Positions 1 through 9,019 are shown, counted from the stretch's first letter. The stretch is DNA of 64,000 nt from Proteocatella sp041738345 (GCA_041738345.1 JBGSPX010000046.1:50221-114220); one strand, 5' to 3'. Notes: a model not told the origin generated them from the sequence alone. Translations and numbers: made by a program.

Positions 1-1357
1 CTAATACATAAACAAATTCTAAACTCTTTGCAAATACAGAGTTCTTTTCCAAAGAATGATATCCTTTTTTAAATCCTGAAATAAGTGGAAAAGATGCCAT
101 AATTCCCATTACGTAAACTGTCCAATTATCGTGCAGATAAAGCATAGTTATGCTTTCTACTGGAACATCTCCATTCAAAGAAAGCATTGCCCTTATAAAA
201 TCGTATGCTTCCGATATGCTATTTGCTCTAAAAAGTATCCATCCAAAAAACACTATAATAAGTGTATAAATATGACCTATTAAAAAACTTTTTTCCAAGT
301 ACTTATCTAAACCCGTAAATTTTTCAATAATTATAAGTATACCAAAATATATCCCCCATGTAATAAAAGTCCAGTTTGCACCATGCCATATTCCTGTACA
401 TATCCAAACTATAGCAATATTTCTAAATTGCTTGGCAAAACTAACTCTTGAGCCTCCAAGTGGGATATATACATAATCTCTAAACCATGTCCCTAGCGAA
501 ATATGCCATCTTCTCCAAAAGTCAGAAACTGATTTAGCCATATATGGATGATTAAAATTCTCCGAAAAGTGAAATCCGAATAATTTTCCAAGCCCTATAG
601 CCATATCTGAATATCCTGAAAAATCGAAGTAAATTTGAAGCATATATGCAAGTGCTCCCATAAAAGCCATAAGTGCAGATAAGTTTTCTGTTGGAAGACT
701 GTATGCCTTATCCGCAATAAGTGCAAATTGATTAGCAAGTATTACTTTTTTCGCAATACCCATTATAAATCTAGCTATTCCGTCCGAAAAATCATCAAGT
801 GTAGCACTTCTTTCTCTAAGTTCCTTAGCTATAGTCTCATATCTAACTATTGGTCCTGCAATAAGTTGGGGAAAAAACGATATATAAAGTCCTACATCCA
901 TAGGATTCTTAAACGCTTTTGCTTTTTTTCTATAAACGTCAATAACATAAGATATCCCTTGAAACGTGAAAAAAGAAATACCTATAGGAAGTGCTATTTC
1001 TGGAACAGGAATACTTAATTTAAGCATTGCATTTATATTTGATATAATAAAACCAGAATACTTAAATATTCCTAAAATCCCTAGATTAAAACAAAGCATT
1101 ACCGTTAACACTGGCTTTGTTTTAAATTTCCATTTATTAAATTCGTCATCCTCATCTAAAAGTCTTCCGAATAAATAATTCGCAAGAATACACCCAATCA
1201 TAATAAGTACAAAAACAGGTTCTCCCCACGCATAAAATGCTAAACTAAATAAAAGTAATAATTTATTTTTTGCATCATGCGTCTTTACTATCTTATAATA
1301 TAAAAATAATAATAGTGGCAAAAATACAAACAAAAAAAACGTGCTAGAAAAAAGCAT
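1..1357 (-). CDS. MBOAT family O-acyltransferase (AlgI/DltB-like), 3' end outside window
   Basis: Reading from the ATG at 1357, preceded by GAAGGAG, gives about 452 residues with no stop before the window edge. The protein is a multi-pass membrane protein of the membrane-bound O-acyltransferase family. It has the family signatures FFPQLIAGPI near residue 150, DFWRRWHISLGTWFRDY near 270 followed by IPLGGSR, and the catalytic-His motif WHGANWTF near 315. Family members move acyl groups, usually acetyl, onto exported polysaccharides or cell-wall polymers. Relatives are about 470 residues, so only a short C-terminal tail is missing. A partner such as an AlgJ/DltD-like SGNH protein may lie just outside. 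Family is certain; substrate is unknown. Confidence 0.93.
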   Translation of the reverse strand, partial: MLFSSTFFLFVFLPLLLFLYYKIVKTHDAKNKLLLLFSLAFYAWGEPVFVLIMIGCILANYLFGRLLDEDDEFNKWKFKTKPVLTVMLCFNLGILGIFKYSGFIISNINAMLKLSIPVPEIALPIGISFFTFQGISYVIDVYRKKAKAFKNPMDVGLYISFFPQLIAGPIVRYETIAKELRERSATLDDFSDGIARFIMGIAKKVILANQFALIADKAYSLPTENLSALMAFMGALAYMLQIYFDFSGYSDMAIGLGKLFGFHFSENFNHPYMAKSVSDFWRRWHISLGTWFRDYVYIPLGGSRVSFAKQFRNIAIVWICTGIWHGANWTFITWGIYFGILIIIEKFTGLDKYLEKSFLIGHIYTLIIVFFGWILFRANSISEAYDFIRAMLSLNGDVPVESITMLYLHDNWTVYVMGIMASFPLISGFKKGYHSLEKNSVFAKSLEFVYVL

Positions 1358-1370
1358 TTATAACTCCTTC

Positions 1371-2105
1371 TTAAATATGATTTAATTCTAAATCTAATCC
1401 TTCAAAAACTTCTCCAATTTTCTTACGTATAGCAAGCGTTGCCCTTACATCCTTACTTGTAGCATCTCTGTTTATAAGTACAAGTTTATTTCCTCTATAG
1501 TAATCAATAAGACCCGCTGCTGGATATACGCCAAGAGAAGTCCCACCTATTATAAGCACATCTGCATTTTTAATATGCTCTATAGCATTTTGAACAACAT
1601 CATTCTCAAGCCCTTCTTGATATAAAACTACATCAGGTTTTATAATTCCACCACATTCACAACGCGGCACACCTTCTGAATTTAAAATAAATTCTACATC
1701 ATAAAATTTTTTGCACTTCATACAATAATTTCTATGCACTGAACCATGTAGTTCAAATACAGCTTTACTTCCTGCTTTTTGATGTAAACCATCTATATTC
1801 TGCGTTATTACTGCGCTAAGTTTTCCTCTAGCTTCAAGTTTTGCTAATCCAATATGTGCATTATTAGGGACTGCGTCAAGAAAAAGCATTTTATCTTTAT
1901 AAAACTTAAAAAACTCTTCAGTATTTCTCATAAAAAAATCATGTGATAGTATAACTTCAGGTGGATATTTATATTTTTGATTGTAAAGTCCATCTACACT
2001 TCTAAAATCAGGAATTCCGCTTTCTGTTGATACTCCGGCGCCTCCAAAAAATACTATTCTTTTAGCATTTTCTATAATATCTTTAAAAACCGTGATCTCG
2101 TTCAT
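1371..2105 (-). CDS. cobB: NAD-dependent protein deacylase, Sir2 family
   Basis: A 244-residue sirtuin, a normal length for bacterial class members. It removes acyl groups from protein lysines while consuming NAD. Visible motifs are the NAD-binding GAGVSTESGIPDFRS at about residues 22-36, QNIDGLHQKAG near 99 with the catalytic HG in ELHGSVHR, and four zinc-ligand cysteines (CMKC and CECG) between 133 and 153. The start at 2105 follows GGAGGAA. It sits between the MBOAT gene and the rplT operon terminator, so it probably has its own promoter or reads on from upstream. In acetate-producing clostridia a likely target is acetyl-CoA synthetase-type enzymes, but that is inference. Confidence 0.93.
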   Translation of the reverse strand: MNEITVFKDIIENAKRIVFFGGAGVSTESGIPDFRSVDGLYNQKYKYPPEVILSHDFFMRNTEEFFKFYKDKMLFLDAVPNNAHIGLAKLEARGKLSAVITQNIDGLHQKAGSKAVFELHGSVHRNYCMKCKKFYDVEFILNSEGVPRCECGGIIKPDVVLYQEGLENDVVQNAIEHIKNADVLIIGGTSLGVYPAAGLIDYYRGNKLVLINRDATSKDVRATLAIRKKIGEVFEGLDLELNHI

Positions 2106-2134
2106 TGCTATTCCTCCATTTTAAATTAGAATTA

Positions 2135-2169
2135 TAAAAAAGTCACATCTTCCTCAAGAAGTTGTGACT
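2135..2169 (-). terminator. Rho-independent terminator of infC-rpmI-rplT
   Basis: On the minus strand AGTCACAACTTC pairs with GGAAGATGTGACT and is followed by a run of six T. It lies 20 bases beyond the rplT stop and closes the ribosomal-protein operon. Confidence 0.85.
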
Positions 2170-2188
2170 ACTTTATATATTTATGATG

Positions 2189-2542
2189 TTATATTGCTTT
2201 TTTAGCAGTTTCAACTAATTGAGCGAAACCTGCTGGATCATGTATTGCCATTTCAGAAAGCATTTTTCTGTTTATTGTTATGTCAGACTTCTTAAGTCCA
2301 TTCATAAATTTAGAGTAGCTTAATCCATGCATTCTAGTAGCTGCATTTATTCTAGCTATCCACATTTTTCTGAAATCTCTTTTCTTAAGTTTTCTGCCTT
2401 TATATGCATGAGCTAAAGCTTTCATTACGAATTCATTAGCTGGTCTATATAATTTACTTCTTGCGCCTCTAAATCCTTTCGCAAGCTTTAGTATTTTTTT
2501 ATGCTTCTTACGAGCGTTCATTGCTCTTTTTACTCTTGCCAT
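2189..2542 (-). CDS. rplT: 50S ribosomal protein L20
   Basis: A 117-residue basic protein beginning MARVKRAMNARKKHKKIL, the standard L20 N-terminus and full length. L20 binds 23S rRNA early in assembly of the large subunit. In Firmicutes it also represses its own operon by binding the leader RNA; the leader upstream of infC here carries an attenuator hairpin that fits this. It is the third gene of infC-rpmI-rplT, 20 bases after rpmI, with a GAGGAGGTAT ribosome site. Confidence 0.98.
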   Translation of the reverse strand: MARVKRAMNARKKHKKILKLAKGFRGARSKLYRPANEFVMKALAHAYKGRKLKKRDFRKMWIARINAATRMHGLSYSKFMNGLKKSDITINRKMLSEMAIHDPAGFAQLVETAKKAI

Positions 2543-2562
2543 TTAATCTATACCTCCTCTTT

Positions 2563-2760
2563 TTATATATATGGTAGTAATCTTGCAATTCTTGATTGAT
2601 CACCCTTAGTCATTATTGCTGATTTTCCAAGGTTTCTCTTAGTCTTAGAAGACTTCTTAGTTAAAATATGTCTCTTATAAGCTTTTGATCTTTTTAATTT
2701 TCCGCTTCCTGTAGCTCTAAATCTCTTTGCAGCTCCACGGTGAGTTTTCATTTTTGGCAT
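2563..2760 (-). CDS. rpmI: 50S ribosomal protein L35
   Basis: A 65-residue, very basic protein with the L35 start MPKMKTHRGAAKRFRATGSG and the C-terminal RIARLLPYI. It is a structural protein of the large ribosomal subunit. It is the middle gene of infC-rpmI-rplT, 17 bases after infC and preceded by GAGGAGG. Order, length and sequence all match the conserved operon. Confidence 0.98.
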   Translation of the reverse strand: MPKMKTHRGAAKRFRATGSGKLKRSKAYKRHILTKKSSKTKRNLGKSAIMTKGDQSRIARLLPYI

Positions 2761-2777
2761 TATTGTATCCTCCTCGC

Positions 2778-3287
2778 TTAATTTTTCTTTGGTTCTATCA
2801 TCAATATTAAGTTGTTCCCTTCAAATTTCGGTTCCTTATCTGGAACTCCAGAATCTCCAAGTAACTCAATAAATTTATTAATAACTTGATATCCTATTTC
2901 CTTATGACCAAGCTCACGGCCTCTGAATCTAACAGCTACCTTTACTTTGTCTCCAGCTTCTAAGAATTTACAAGTCATTTTCGCTTTAGTGTTAAGGTCG
3001 TTAATCTCAATTGCTGGTCTTAATCTAATTTCCTTTACTATTACTACTTTTTGTTTCTTTTTAGACTCTTTATCTTTTTTCGCTGCTTCATACTTGAACT
3101 TACCAAAGTCCATTATCTTGCATACAGGTGGAACTGCATTTGGCGAAATTTTTACAAGGTCTAGATTCTTTTGACTAGCCATTAATTGAGCGTCCTTGGT
3201 TGCTACTACTCCAAGCTGCTCGCCATTCTCATCGATAAGTCGTATTTCCTTATCACGAATTTGCTCATTCATTTGTTGTTCTTTAAT
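2778..3287 (-). CDS. infC: Translation initiation factor IF-3, probable AUU start
   Basis: IF-3 discriminates the initiator tRNA and start codon on the 30S subunit. The N-domain (about 1-80, with NEQIRDKEIRLIDENGEQLG), linker and C-domain are complete. The first ATG, at 3272, is 22 bases from the only good ribosome site (GGAGGTG at 3295-3301). An in-frame ATT at 3287 lies 7 bases from that site and adds the residues KEQQ typical of the family ahead of MNEQIRD. AUU starts are established for infC in Escherichia coli and other bacteria, where IF-3 represses its own translation from this codon. I therefore place the start at 3287 (169 aa). ATT at 3290 is the other option. Confidence 0.9.
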   Translation of the reverse strand: MKEQQMNEQIRDKEIRLIDENGEQLGVVATKDAQLMASQKNLDLVKISPNAVPPVCKIMDFGKFKYEAAKKDKESKKKQKVVIVKEIRLRPAIEINDLNTKAKMTCKFLEAGDKVKVAVRFRGRELGHKEIGYQVINKFIELLGDSGVPDKEPKFEGNNLILMIEPKKN

Positions 3288-3336
3288 AATTATTCACCTC
3301 CAAATTTTTAAATGCTCAGCTTTTTCTTTATTATTT

Positions 3337-3366
3337 AAAAAGGCGGATAGTATATACTACCCGCCC
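3337..3366 (-). promoter_or_regulatory. Attenuator hairpin in the infC-rpmI-rplT leader (L20-leader type)
   Basis: On the minus strand GGCGGGTAGT pairs with ACTATCCGCC around an AUAU loop, followed by five U. It lies 50 bases before the infC start, within a leader that runs from about 3480. A terminator at this place matches the L20 autoregulatory leaders known upstream of infC in Firmicutes, where L20 binding favours termination. The upstream part (3370-3480) holds GC-rich segments that could form the competing fold; I did not resolve that fold. Confidence 0.8.
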
Positions 3367-3510
3367 AAAATTACAATTTAAAATTACTTTGAATAATCTT
3401 ATTTTAATTTTGTAAACCCTATACGCTCTAAGCAATAAGGTGAGAAGCGGTCTTCTACTTAATCAACAATAGCTATTATACACTTATATAGTTATAATGT
3501 CAATATTTAT

Positions 3511-4269
3511 CTAAAATATTTTTTTACCTCGGTAATAATATCCATACACCTTTTCAAAATCTTGATCTGAAAAAACCTTCTGAGCCACAAGATTTTCTTC
3601 AGGGACATCTGCGATTACAATTTTACATCCTCTTGAAAGTCCTTTGCATAACATACCTTTTAAGAGTTTTTTACCGTAATCTAGATTTCGATATTTAGGA
3701 GAAACAAAAAGGTCATTTATTATCATATATTCATCTATAAATGTCACAAATCCCATAGCTATAACCCGTTCTCTATCTACAATCGCAAAGAACATATTCT
3801 CAAGCATATTTTTTTCAAGATTATTCTCAAAAAAACTTCTCTGATTTGTATGCATTTCAGTTAAATACTGGTAATCACTAAGCCATTCATCATTAAGTTT
3901 AGTATCTACAAAAATACCCTGCTCGATAAAATTGGCAAATGCAAAGAGTTCCTTCTCCCTGTTCTCAAGATTTAGCGCGAGTACTATTCCTGGATTTGAA
4001 ATTTCAAATCCGTTTCGCACCATTTCCATCTCCAAATGCTCAAACTCTCTAGAAAAAACTATTCTGTAATATGGATTTATATTGTTTTTCGAAAGTTTTT
4101 TGAGATGTTTATCAAGAATACCTTGTATGTCATCTCGATTTGGAGGAACTATCATATTTAGAGTACAGACATTAGTAATATTGAAATATCTTATCAAAAA
4201 GCCATTATCGATAGTTATACTCGATGAGGGATTTGCATCCATCAGCAGTTCTTCTATTCGCTGTATCAT
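3511..4269 (-). CDS. GNAT family N-acetyltransferase
   Basis: A 252-residue protein with a C-terminal GNAT acetyltransferase fold at about 125-250. The acetyl-CoA-binding region reads DLFVSPKYRNLDYGKKLL, followed by ENLVAQKVFSDQDFEKVYGYYYR, the usual end of the fold. The N-terminal half (1-120) has no motif I recognise and may be a degenerate second GNAT domain. It stands alone between the infC leader and thrS, with a weak ribosome site (AAGG). The substrate cannot be told from the sequence. Confidence 0.75.
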   Translation of the reverse strand: MIQRIEELLMDANPSSSITIDNGFLIRYFNITNVCTLNMIVPPNRDDIQGILDKHLKKLSKNNINPYYRIVFSREFEHLEMEMVRNGFEISNPGIVLALNLENREKELFAFANFIEQGIFVDTKLNDEWLSDYQYLTEMHTNQRSFFENNLEKNMLENMFFAIVDRERVIAMGFVTFIDEYMIINDLFVSPKYRNLDYGKKLLKGMLCKGLSRGCKIVIADVPEENLVAQKVFSDQDFEKVYGYYYRGKKIF

Positions 4270-4320
4270 CTAAAATCAACCTTCCTAATCGTATTTAGGA
4301 TATTATAACACAAAATCAAA

Positions 4321-6228
4321 TTAAATTCTATCTTTTGCTTCTGAAACAATCTTCTCAATAAACTCTTGAGTATTTAAAGAACCAAGTTCCCCATTATCTC
4401 TAGATCTTACAGAAACATTGCCTTCTAAAACTTCTTTTTCTCCAACAATTATCATATATGGTACTTTTTCAAGTTGAGCTTCTCTTATTTTGTATCCTAT
4501 TTTTTCAGCTCTATCATCAATTTCTACTCTTACGCCTGCTGCAAACAATTTTTTATAAACCGCATCTGCGTAATCCATAAACTTATCAGAGATAGGAAGA
4601 ATTTTAGCTTGAACTGGAGAAAGCCATACTGGGAATTTTCCGGCATATTGTTCAATTAAAATTCCGATAAATCTTTCAATACTTCCAAATGCAACTCTAT
4701 GAATCATTATAGGTCTATGCTTTTCACCATCTTTACCTATATAAGTTAAATCAAATCTTTGAGGAAGTTGATAATCAAGCTGAATAGTTCCACACTGCCA
4801 AGTTCTTCCAATACAGTCTCTTAAGTGGAAATCTATCTTAGGTCCGTAAAATGCGCCATCGCCCTCATTTAATCTATAGTCAAGGCCAAGCTCCTCAAGC
4901 GCTGCTTTAAGTGCTGCTTCTGCTTCATCCCACATAGCTATTTCCCCAAGGAAACTTTCTGGTCTTGTAGAAAGCTCTACATGGTAAGAGAATCCAAATT
5001 GTTTGTAAACCTTATCTATAAGCTGAGCCACGCCTTTTATTTCATCCTTTATTTGCTCAGGAAGCATAAAGATATGTGCATCATCTTGAGTAAAGGCTCT
5101 TACTCTCATAAGCCCATGAAGTGCTCCTGAAAGCTCATGTCTATGAACTCTTCCAACTTCACCCATTCTTATAGGAAAATCTCTATATGATCTCATCTTA
5201 GTTTTGTATGCAAGCATACCACCTGGACAGTTCATAGGTTTTATTGCAAAATCCTCTTCATCTATCTGAACAGTATACATATTTTCTTTGTAGTGGAACC
5301 AGTGACCAGAAGTTTCCCAAAGCTGTCTATTTAGAATAATTGGAGTTTCTATCTCAACATAGCCAGCTTCCCTATGAACCTCTCTCCAATAAGTCATAAG
5401 CTCATTTTTAAGCACAGTTCCATTTGGAAGGAAGAATGGGAATCCTGGGCCTTCTTCTAGAATTGTGAATAAATTAAGCTCTTTTCCTAATTTTCTATGA
5501 TCTCTTTTTTTAGCTTCTTCAAGCATTTCAAGATACTCATCAAGAGTTTTCTTCTTCTCAAATGCTACTCCATAAACTCTTTGTAGCATCTTATTACTTT
5601 GATCTGCTCTCCAATAAGCCCCTGCCACACTTGTAAGTTTAAACGCCTTTACCTTTTTAGTATTTGAAAGATGTGGTCCTGCACAAAGGTCTATAAATTC
5701 TCCCTGCTTGTAGAAAGATAAAGTTTGGCCTTCTTTTGCTAAATCTTCAATAAGTTCTATTTTGTAAGGTTCATTTCTTTCTTTCATAAGTGCAATCGCT
5801 TCAGCTGCTGGAAGTTCAAATTTCTCTACAGGAAGTTCTTCTTTAACAATTTTTTTCATTTCTGCTTCAAGCTTTTCTAAATCTTCTGGAGTAAGCTTGT
5901 AGTCAAGGTCTATGTCATAGTAAAATCCATTTTCAACTGCTGGTCCTGTTCCAAGCTTAGCTTCTGGAAAAAGTCTTTTTATAGCCTGTGCCATAACATG
6001 AGTTGCAGTATGCCAAAAAATATCCTTACCATCTACATCTTCAAATTTAAGAAACTCTATCTTTCCATCTTCACTTACAACTTCCTCAGTTCCAAGTACT
6101 TTACCATTATATCTTGCCCCTACTATAGCTCTTGCCAATCCATCACTTATAGAGTTTGCTATATCAAATATTTTTACGCTTGATTCAAATTCTTTTATTG
6201 AACCATCTTTAAGTTCTACCTTAATCAT
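4321..6228 (-). CDS. thrS: Threonyl-tRNA synthetase
   Basis: A 635-residue class II aminoacyl-tRNA synthetase that charges tRNA-Thr. It has an N-terminal TGS domain (1-62) and an editing/SAD domain (about 63-240) with HTATHVMAQ and DLCAGPHL, the H..H and C..H zinc-like set. A catalytic core (240-535) follows, with KPMNCPGG and GEVGRVHRHELSG, then an anticodon-binding domain (540-635). Length and domain order are complete. Expression is controlled by the T-box leader directly upstream, which ends in a terminator 29 bases before the start. Confidence 0.98.
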   Translation of the reverse strand: MIKVELKDGSIKEFESSVKIFDIANSISDGLARAIVGARYNGKVLGTEEVVSEDGKIEFLKFEDVDGKDIFWHTATHVMAQAIKRLFPEAKLGTGPAVENGFYYDIDLDYKLTPEDLEKLEAEMKKIVKEELPVEKFELPAAEAIALMKERNEPYKIELIEDLAKEGQTLSFYKQGEFIDLCAGPHLSNTKKVKAFKLTSVAGAYWRADQSNKMLQRVYGVAFEKKKTLDEYLEMLEEAKKRDHRKLGKELNLFTILEEGPGFPFFLPNGTVLKNELMTYWREVHREAGYVEIETPIILNRQLWETSGHWFHYKENMYTVQIDEEDFAIKPMNCPGGMLAYKTKMRSYRDFPIRMGEVGRVHRHELSGALHGLMRVRAFTQDDAHIFMLPEQIKDEIKGVAQLIDKVYKQFGFSYHVELSTRPESFLGEIAMWDEAEAALKAALEELGLDYRLNEGDGAFYGPKIDFHLRDCIGRTWQCGTIQLDYQLPQRFDLTYIGKDGEKHRPIMIHRVAFGSIERFIGILIEQYAGKFPVWLSPVQAKILPISDKFMDYADAVYKKLFAAGVRVEIDDRAEKIGYKIREAQLEKVPYMIIVGEKEVLEGNVSVRSRDNGELGSLNTQEFIEKIVSEAKDRI

Positions 6229-6256
6229 AATTATTCCTCCTATTTAAAAAAATGGT

Positions 6257-6484
6257 ATAAAAAAGCCCATAGGAAAAAATTTCTCCTATGGGACGCATAT
6301 ACGTGGTTCCACCCAATTTTGTACTCTTAATGGCTATAACGGGCCTCCCGCTCACTATTAATGAGTGCTCCAAGGTGGTTTTCACAATATCTTTTATTAG
6401 GAACTTTCAGCTAAATGTTCCCTCTCTGAAAATAAAACAAATTGTTACTCGTCTTGTCAACGCTTTAATATGTTCATTTATATA
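6257..6484 (-). promoter_or_regulatory. T-box riboswitch leader of thrS with terminator
   Basis: The minus-strand leader contains the near-universal T-box sequence TGGGTGGAACCACG at 6302-6315, an AGAGAGGGAA segment of Stem I near 6420, and a terminator at 6257-6292 (CCCATAGGA pairing with TCCTATGGG, then six U). Uncharged tRNA-Thr should stabilise the antiterminator and allow thrS transcription. Two ACC triplets, a threonine codon, lie at 6374-6379 just before TTGGAGC, where the specifier codon is expected. Assigning the specifier to ACC is inference. Confidence 0.93.
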
Positions 6485-6489
6485 TGACA

Positions 6490-6518
6490 ATTATATTACC
6501 GTAGCAAACATTTGTCAA
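6490..6518 (-). promoter_or_regulatory. Sigma-A-type promoter of thrS
   Basis: On the minus strand TTGACA (6513-6518) and TATAAT (6490-6495) are both perfect consensus and exactly 17 bases apart. Transcription should start near 6483, just ahead of the T-box leader. The promoter begins right after the DUF445 stop codon. Confidence 0.88.
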
Positions 6519-6523
6519 TATTT

Positions 6524-7126
6524 TTACCAAATAAATTGCATAATAATGGCTTGAACAAGCCCTATAGCTGCTCCTAAAAATCCACCTAAAACCTCAATAT
6601 GCTTAAGTTCGTTCTTCGCAACCTTAAGAATTATATCTTCTATTTTTTCAAGTTCAAACTGATTTATTTTTTCTTCTACAATTTCACCTATGTTTACATT
6701 TTCCTTAGCCTTTTCCACAAGTTCTTCAGATTTTTCTTCAATAAAAATCCCAACTTCCTTGTCAATTATATCTCCAGCCATTCCCATAACCATAAGTTTT
6801 ATTCCTGCAGGAAATCTATTTAGCTTTTCATCTACAACTGTTGCAAGTTTACCCTTGATTTCTTCAAAAAGCCACTTTTTATTTTCATCAGTAAGTAACC
6901 TCTGCCCTATATCATCCATAGTTACAAGATCGTTATGCACAGTTTCTCCAATATTTTTAGCTATGTCAAATCTTCGCTTAGGAATAAGTCCTACTATTTC
7001 CATACCAAATGGAAGTTTAACAGGCTTAAGTAGTCTAAAAAGCAATTTTATCGCAATTACATTAGTCATCCAACCAATAAGTCCACCTACTATAACCATA
7101 AACAAAATTTTTAACCCTAGTTGCAT
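6524..7126 (-). CDS. DUF445 family membrane protein
   Basis: A 200-residue protein with an N-terminal membrane segment followed by GGLIGWMTNVIAIKLLFRPxxP-like sequence (IGWMTNVIAIKLLF at 18-31), the signature of the DUF445/YheB family. A helical, charged middle contains LIPKRRFDIAKNIGETV, and a second hydrophobic segment lies at the C-terminus (about 180-198). The function of the family is not established. It starts directly after the nusB stop, with AAAGGGTGA as ribosome site, so it is cotranscribed with Asp23 and nusB. Confidence 0.85.
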   Translation of the reverse strand: MQLGLKILFMVIVGGLIGWMTNVIAIKLLFRLLKPVKLPFGMEIVGLIPKRRFDIAKNIGETVHNDLVTMDDIGQRLLTDENKKWLFEEIKGKLATVVDEKLNRFPAGIKLMVMGMAGDIIDKEVGIFIEEKSEELVEKAKENVNIGEIVEEKINQFELEKIEDIILKVAKNELKHIEVLGGFLGAAIGLVQAIIMQFIW

Positions 7127-7534
7127 CTACTCACCCTTTACTGCCTCAAATATATTTCTCAAAACTTTATTTATAAACTTAAAACCTTTTTCTTCAGAAA
7201 ATATTTTTGCAAGCTCTACAGCCTCATTTATAGATACTGCTGCTGGCACATCTTCAAAGTAAAGCATTTCAGTAGTAGCTACTCTTAAAATACTAGCATC
7301 AATCTTTCCTAATCTTTCAATTTTCCATCTTTGAATATTTTCTGAAATCACCGTATTTACATCCGCTTTGTGTTCAAAGTATGTTTTCAAAAGTTTTTCT
7401 ACATACTTGGCTTTTTCACTTTCAATGCTGTACTTTTCAAAATATTCTCTCACAAAAACCGCTTCATCTTCCTTTTGCATTGTCATTTCATACAAAAGTT
7501 CCACAGCTTTTTGACGTTCAGTTCTTCTACTCAT
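7127..7534 (-). CDS. nusB: Transcription antitermination factor NusB
   Basis: A 135-residue all-helical protein beginning MSRRTERQKAVELLYEM and containing RWKIERLGKIDASILRVATTEMLYFEDVPAAVSINEAVELAK in its second half, both diagnostic of NusB. With NusE (S10) it binds boxA RNA and prevents premature termination in rRNA operons. It follows the Asp23 gene by 10 bases and abuts DUF445, an order common in clostridial genomes. Confidence 0.97.
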   Translation of the reverse strand: MSRRTERQKAVELLYEMTMQKEDEAVFVREYFEKYSIESEKAKYVEKLLKTYFEHKADVNTVISENIQRWKIERLGKIDASILRVATTEMLYFEDVPAAVSINEAVELAKIFSEEKGFKFINKVLRNIFEAVKGE

Positions 7535-7544
7535 ATTATCTCCA

Positions 7545-7910
7545 TTATTCTGATACTGCTTTATTTTTTTCTGATTTTATAACCACTCCATGAACATGTA
7601 CATTAACTTCATGAACTTTTTTCTCAGTCATAGTCTCAATTGCATTCTTCACATTTTCTTGAACAGCCTTAGCTACATCCGATACCTTTTTACCATATTC
7701 TGCCACTATAATTATAGTTATAGAAAGCCTTTCGTGTTCATCCAAGGTTACTGAAACTCCACGATTAAATTTGTTACCTGTAACCATGTCCAAAAAAGAA
7801 TCTACAATCCCACTATAAACAGACACTACCCCATCAACTTCATTTGCTGCTATATTTGATATTGTAACAATTACATCCTCTGATATATTAATGTTTCCCA
7901 TCTCTGTCAT
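7545..7910 (-). CDS. Asp23/Gls24 family envelope stress response protein
   Basis: A small Asp23/Gls24 family protein (121 residues from ATG 7910) with the family features GNINISEDVIVTISNIAANEVDGV at the N-terminus and VAKAVQENVKNAIETMT..VHEVNVHVHGV at the end. Two ATGs are possible. The one at 7916 overlaps the AGGAGG site, while 7910 is 8 bases from it, so I chose 7910. Relatives sit at the membrane and respond to alkaline or envelope stress. This position just ahead of nusB is conserved in many Firmicutes (yqhY of Bacillus). Confidence 0.88.
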   Translation of the reverse strand: MTEMGNINISEDVIVTISNIAANEVDGVVSVYSGIVDSFLDMVTGNKFNRGVSVTLDEHERLSITIIIVAEYGKKVSDVAKAVQENVKNAIETMTEKKVHEVNVHVHGVVIKSEKNKAVSE

Positions 7911-8008
7911 TATCATAACCTCCTAAAAAGTTTCCATATATCCTAAATAAACAGGATTTAATCATACATATCATTATATCAAACTTTGAATAAACTAGCA
8001 AAATATTT

Positions 8009-9019
8009 TTATTCAGTAGCTTTGTCAATATTCTTAATATGAGATTTTAATTCATCTATATAATTTGAATCCTTAAATTTTTTAGCCTGATAAATTGCAT
8101 TAGTTATCGCAATTGCTTTTGAATTTCCATGAGCCTTAAGTACTACCCCATCAACTCCCAAAAACGGCGCTCCCCCTATTGCATCTGCACTAAATCCATC
8201 TTTAAGCGATTTTAAATCACTTTTAATCATAGCTCCAGCAAGTTTACCTTTCGCAGAAGACATAAGTGCATCTTTCATCATTTTCATGATTGTAGAAGCT
8301 ACACCCTCAGTTGTCTTAAGTACTATATTTCCAGTAAAGCCATCCGTAACTGCTACGTCCACAGTTCCCATTGGCATATCTTTACCCTCTATATTTCCAT
8401 AGAAATTTATTTGAGAACTTTCTTTCATAAGCGAAAAAGCCTCTTTAGTAAGTTCGTTCCCCTTGCCTTCTTCAGTGCCATTATTTAAAAGTCCTACTGT
8501 AGGGTTTGATATTCCAAGTACATTTTGTGCATAAAGCGAACCCATAACTCCAAATTCTAGAATATTTCTAGCTTTACAATCTGCATTTGCTCCAATATCA
8601 AGAAGTACCGTATACCCTTTAGGATTTGGAAAAAATCCTGTAAGTGCAGGTCTATCTATACCTTTTATTCTTCCTACGACAAAAAGACCACCTACAAGTA
8701 TAGCCCCTGTGCTTCCTGCACTCAAAAATGCATCCACCTGCTTATCTTTAAGTAGTTTTAGTGCTACTACCATAGAAGAATCTTTTTTACCTCTTATAGC
8801 CTTTGTAGGCGATTCATCAAATGCAATAACCTCAGTAGCATTAACTACCTCTATTCTACTTCTATCTTTAGTTTTTTCATCTATTATTTTATTTATCTCA
8901 GCTTCTTTTCCAACAAGTACTACTGTAACATCGCTATATTTGGAAACCGCATTCACAGCTCCTACTACAATTTCATAAGGCGCATTATCTCCGCCCATAG
9001 CGTCTATAGCTATTCTCAT
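8009..9019 (-). CDS. plsX: Phosphate acyltransferase PlsX
   Basis: PlsX turns acyl-ACP and phosphate into acyl-phosphate, the donor for PlsY in phospholipid synthesis. From ATG 9019 the protein is 336 residues and begins MRIAIDAMGGDNAP, the invariant PlsX start. It also has the characteristic LLNNGTEEGKGNE and DGFTGNIVLKTTEG. The start at 9019 follows CGGAGGAAAT; an 11-codon extension upstream lacks a ribosome site and runs into a hairpin. It lies downstream of DUF177-rpmF, the usual fatty-acid/ribosome cluster order. Confidence 0.97.
   Translation of the reverse strand: MRIAIDAMGGDNAPYEIVVGAVNAVSKYSDVTVVLVGKEAEINKIIDEKTKDRSRIEVVNATEVIAFDESPTKAIRGKKDSSMVVALKLLKDKQVDAFLSAGSTGAILVGGLFVVGRIKGIDRPALTGFFPNPKGYTVLLDIGANADCKARNILEFGVMGSLYAQNVLGISNPTVGLLNNGTEEGKGNELTKEAFSLMKESSQINFYGNIEGKDMPMGTVDVAVTDGFTGNIVLKTTEGVASTIMKMMKDALMSSAKGKLAGAMIKSDLKSLKDGFSADAIGGAPFLGVDGVVLKAHGNSKAIAITNAIYQAKKFKDSNYIDELKSHIKNIDKATE

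Noticed and set aside
728..1178. Open frames on the plus strand within the MBOAT region.
   Set aside because: They lie antisense to a continuous, motif-bearing MBOAT reading frame and have no ribosome site or family features.
3370..3480. Possible small ORF in the infC leader.
   Set aside because: Nothing with a ribosome site and usable length was found; the segment is better explained as leader RNA.
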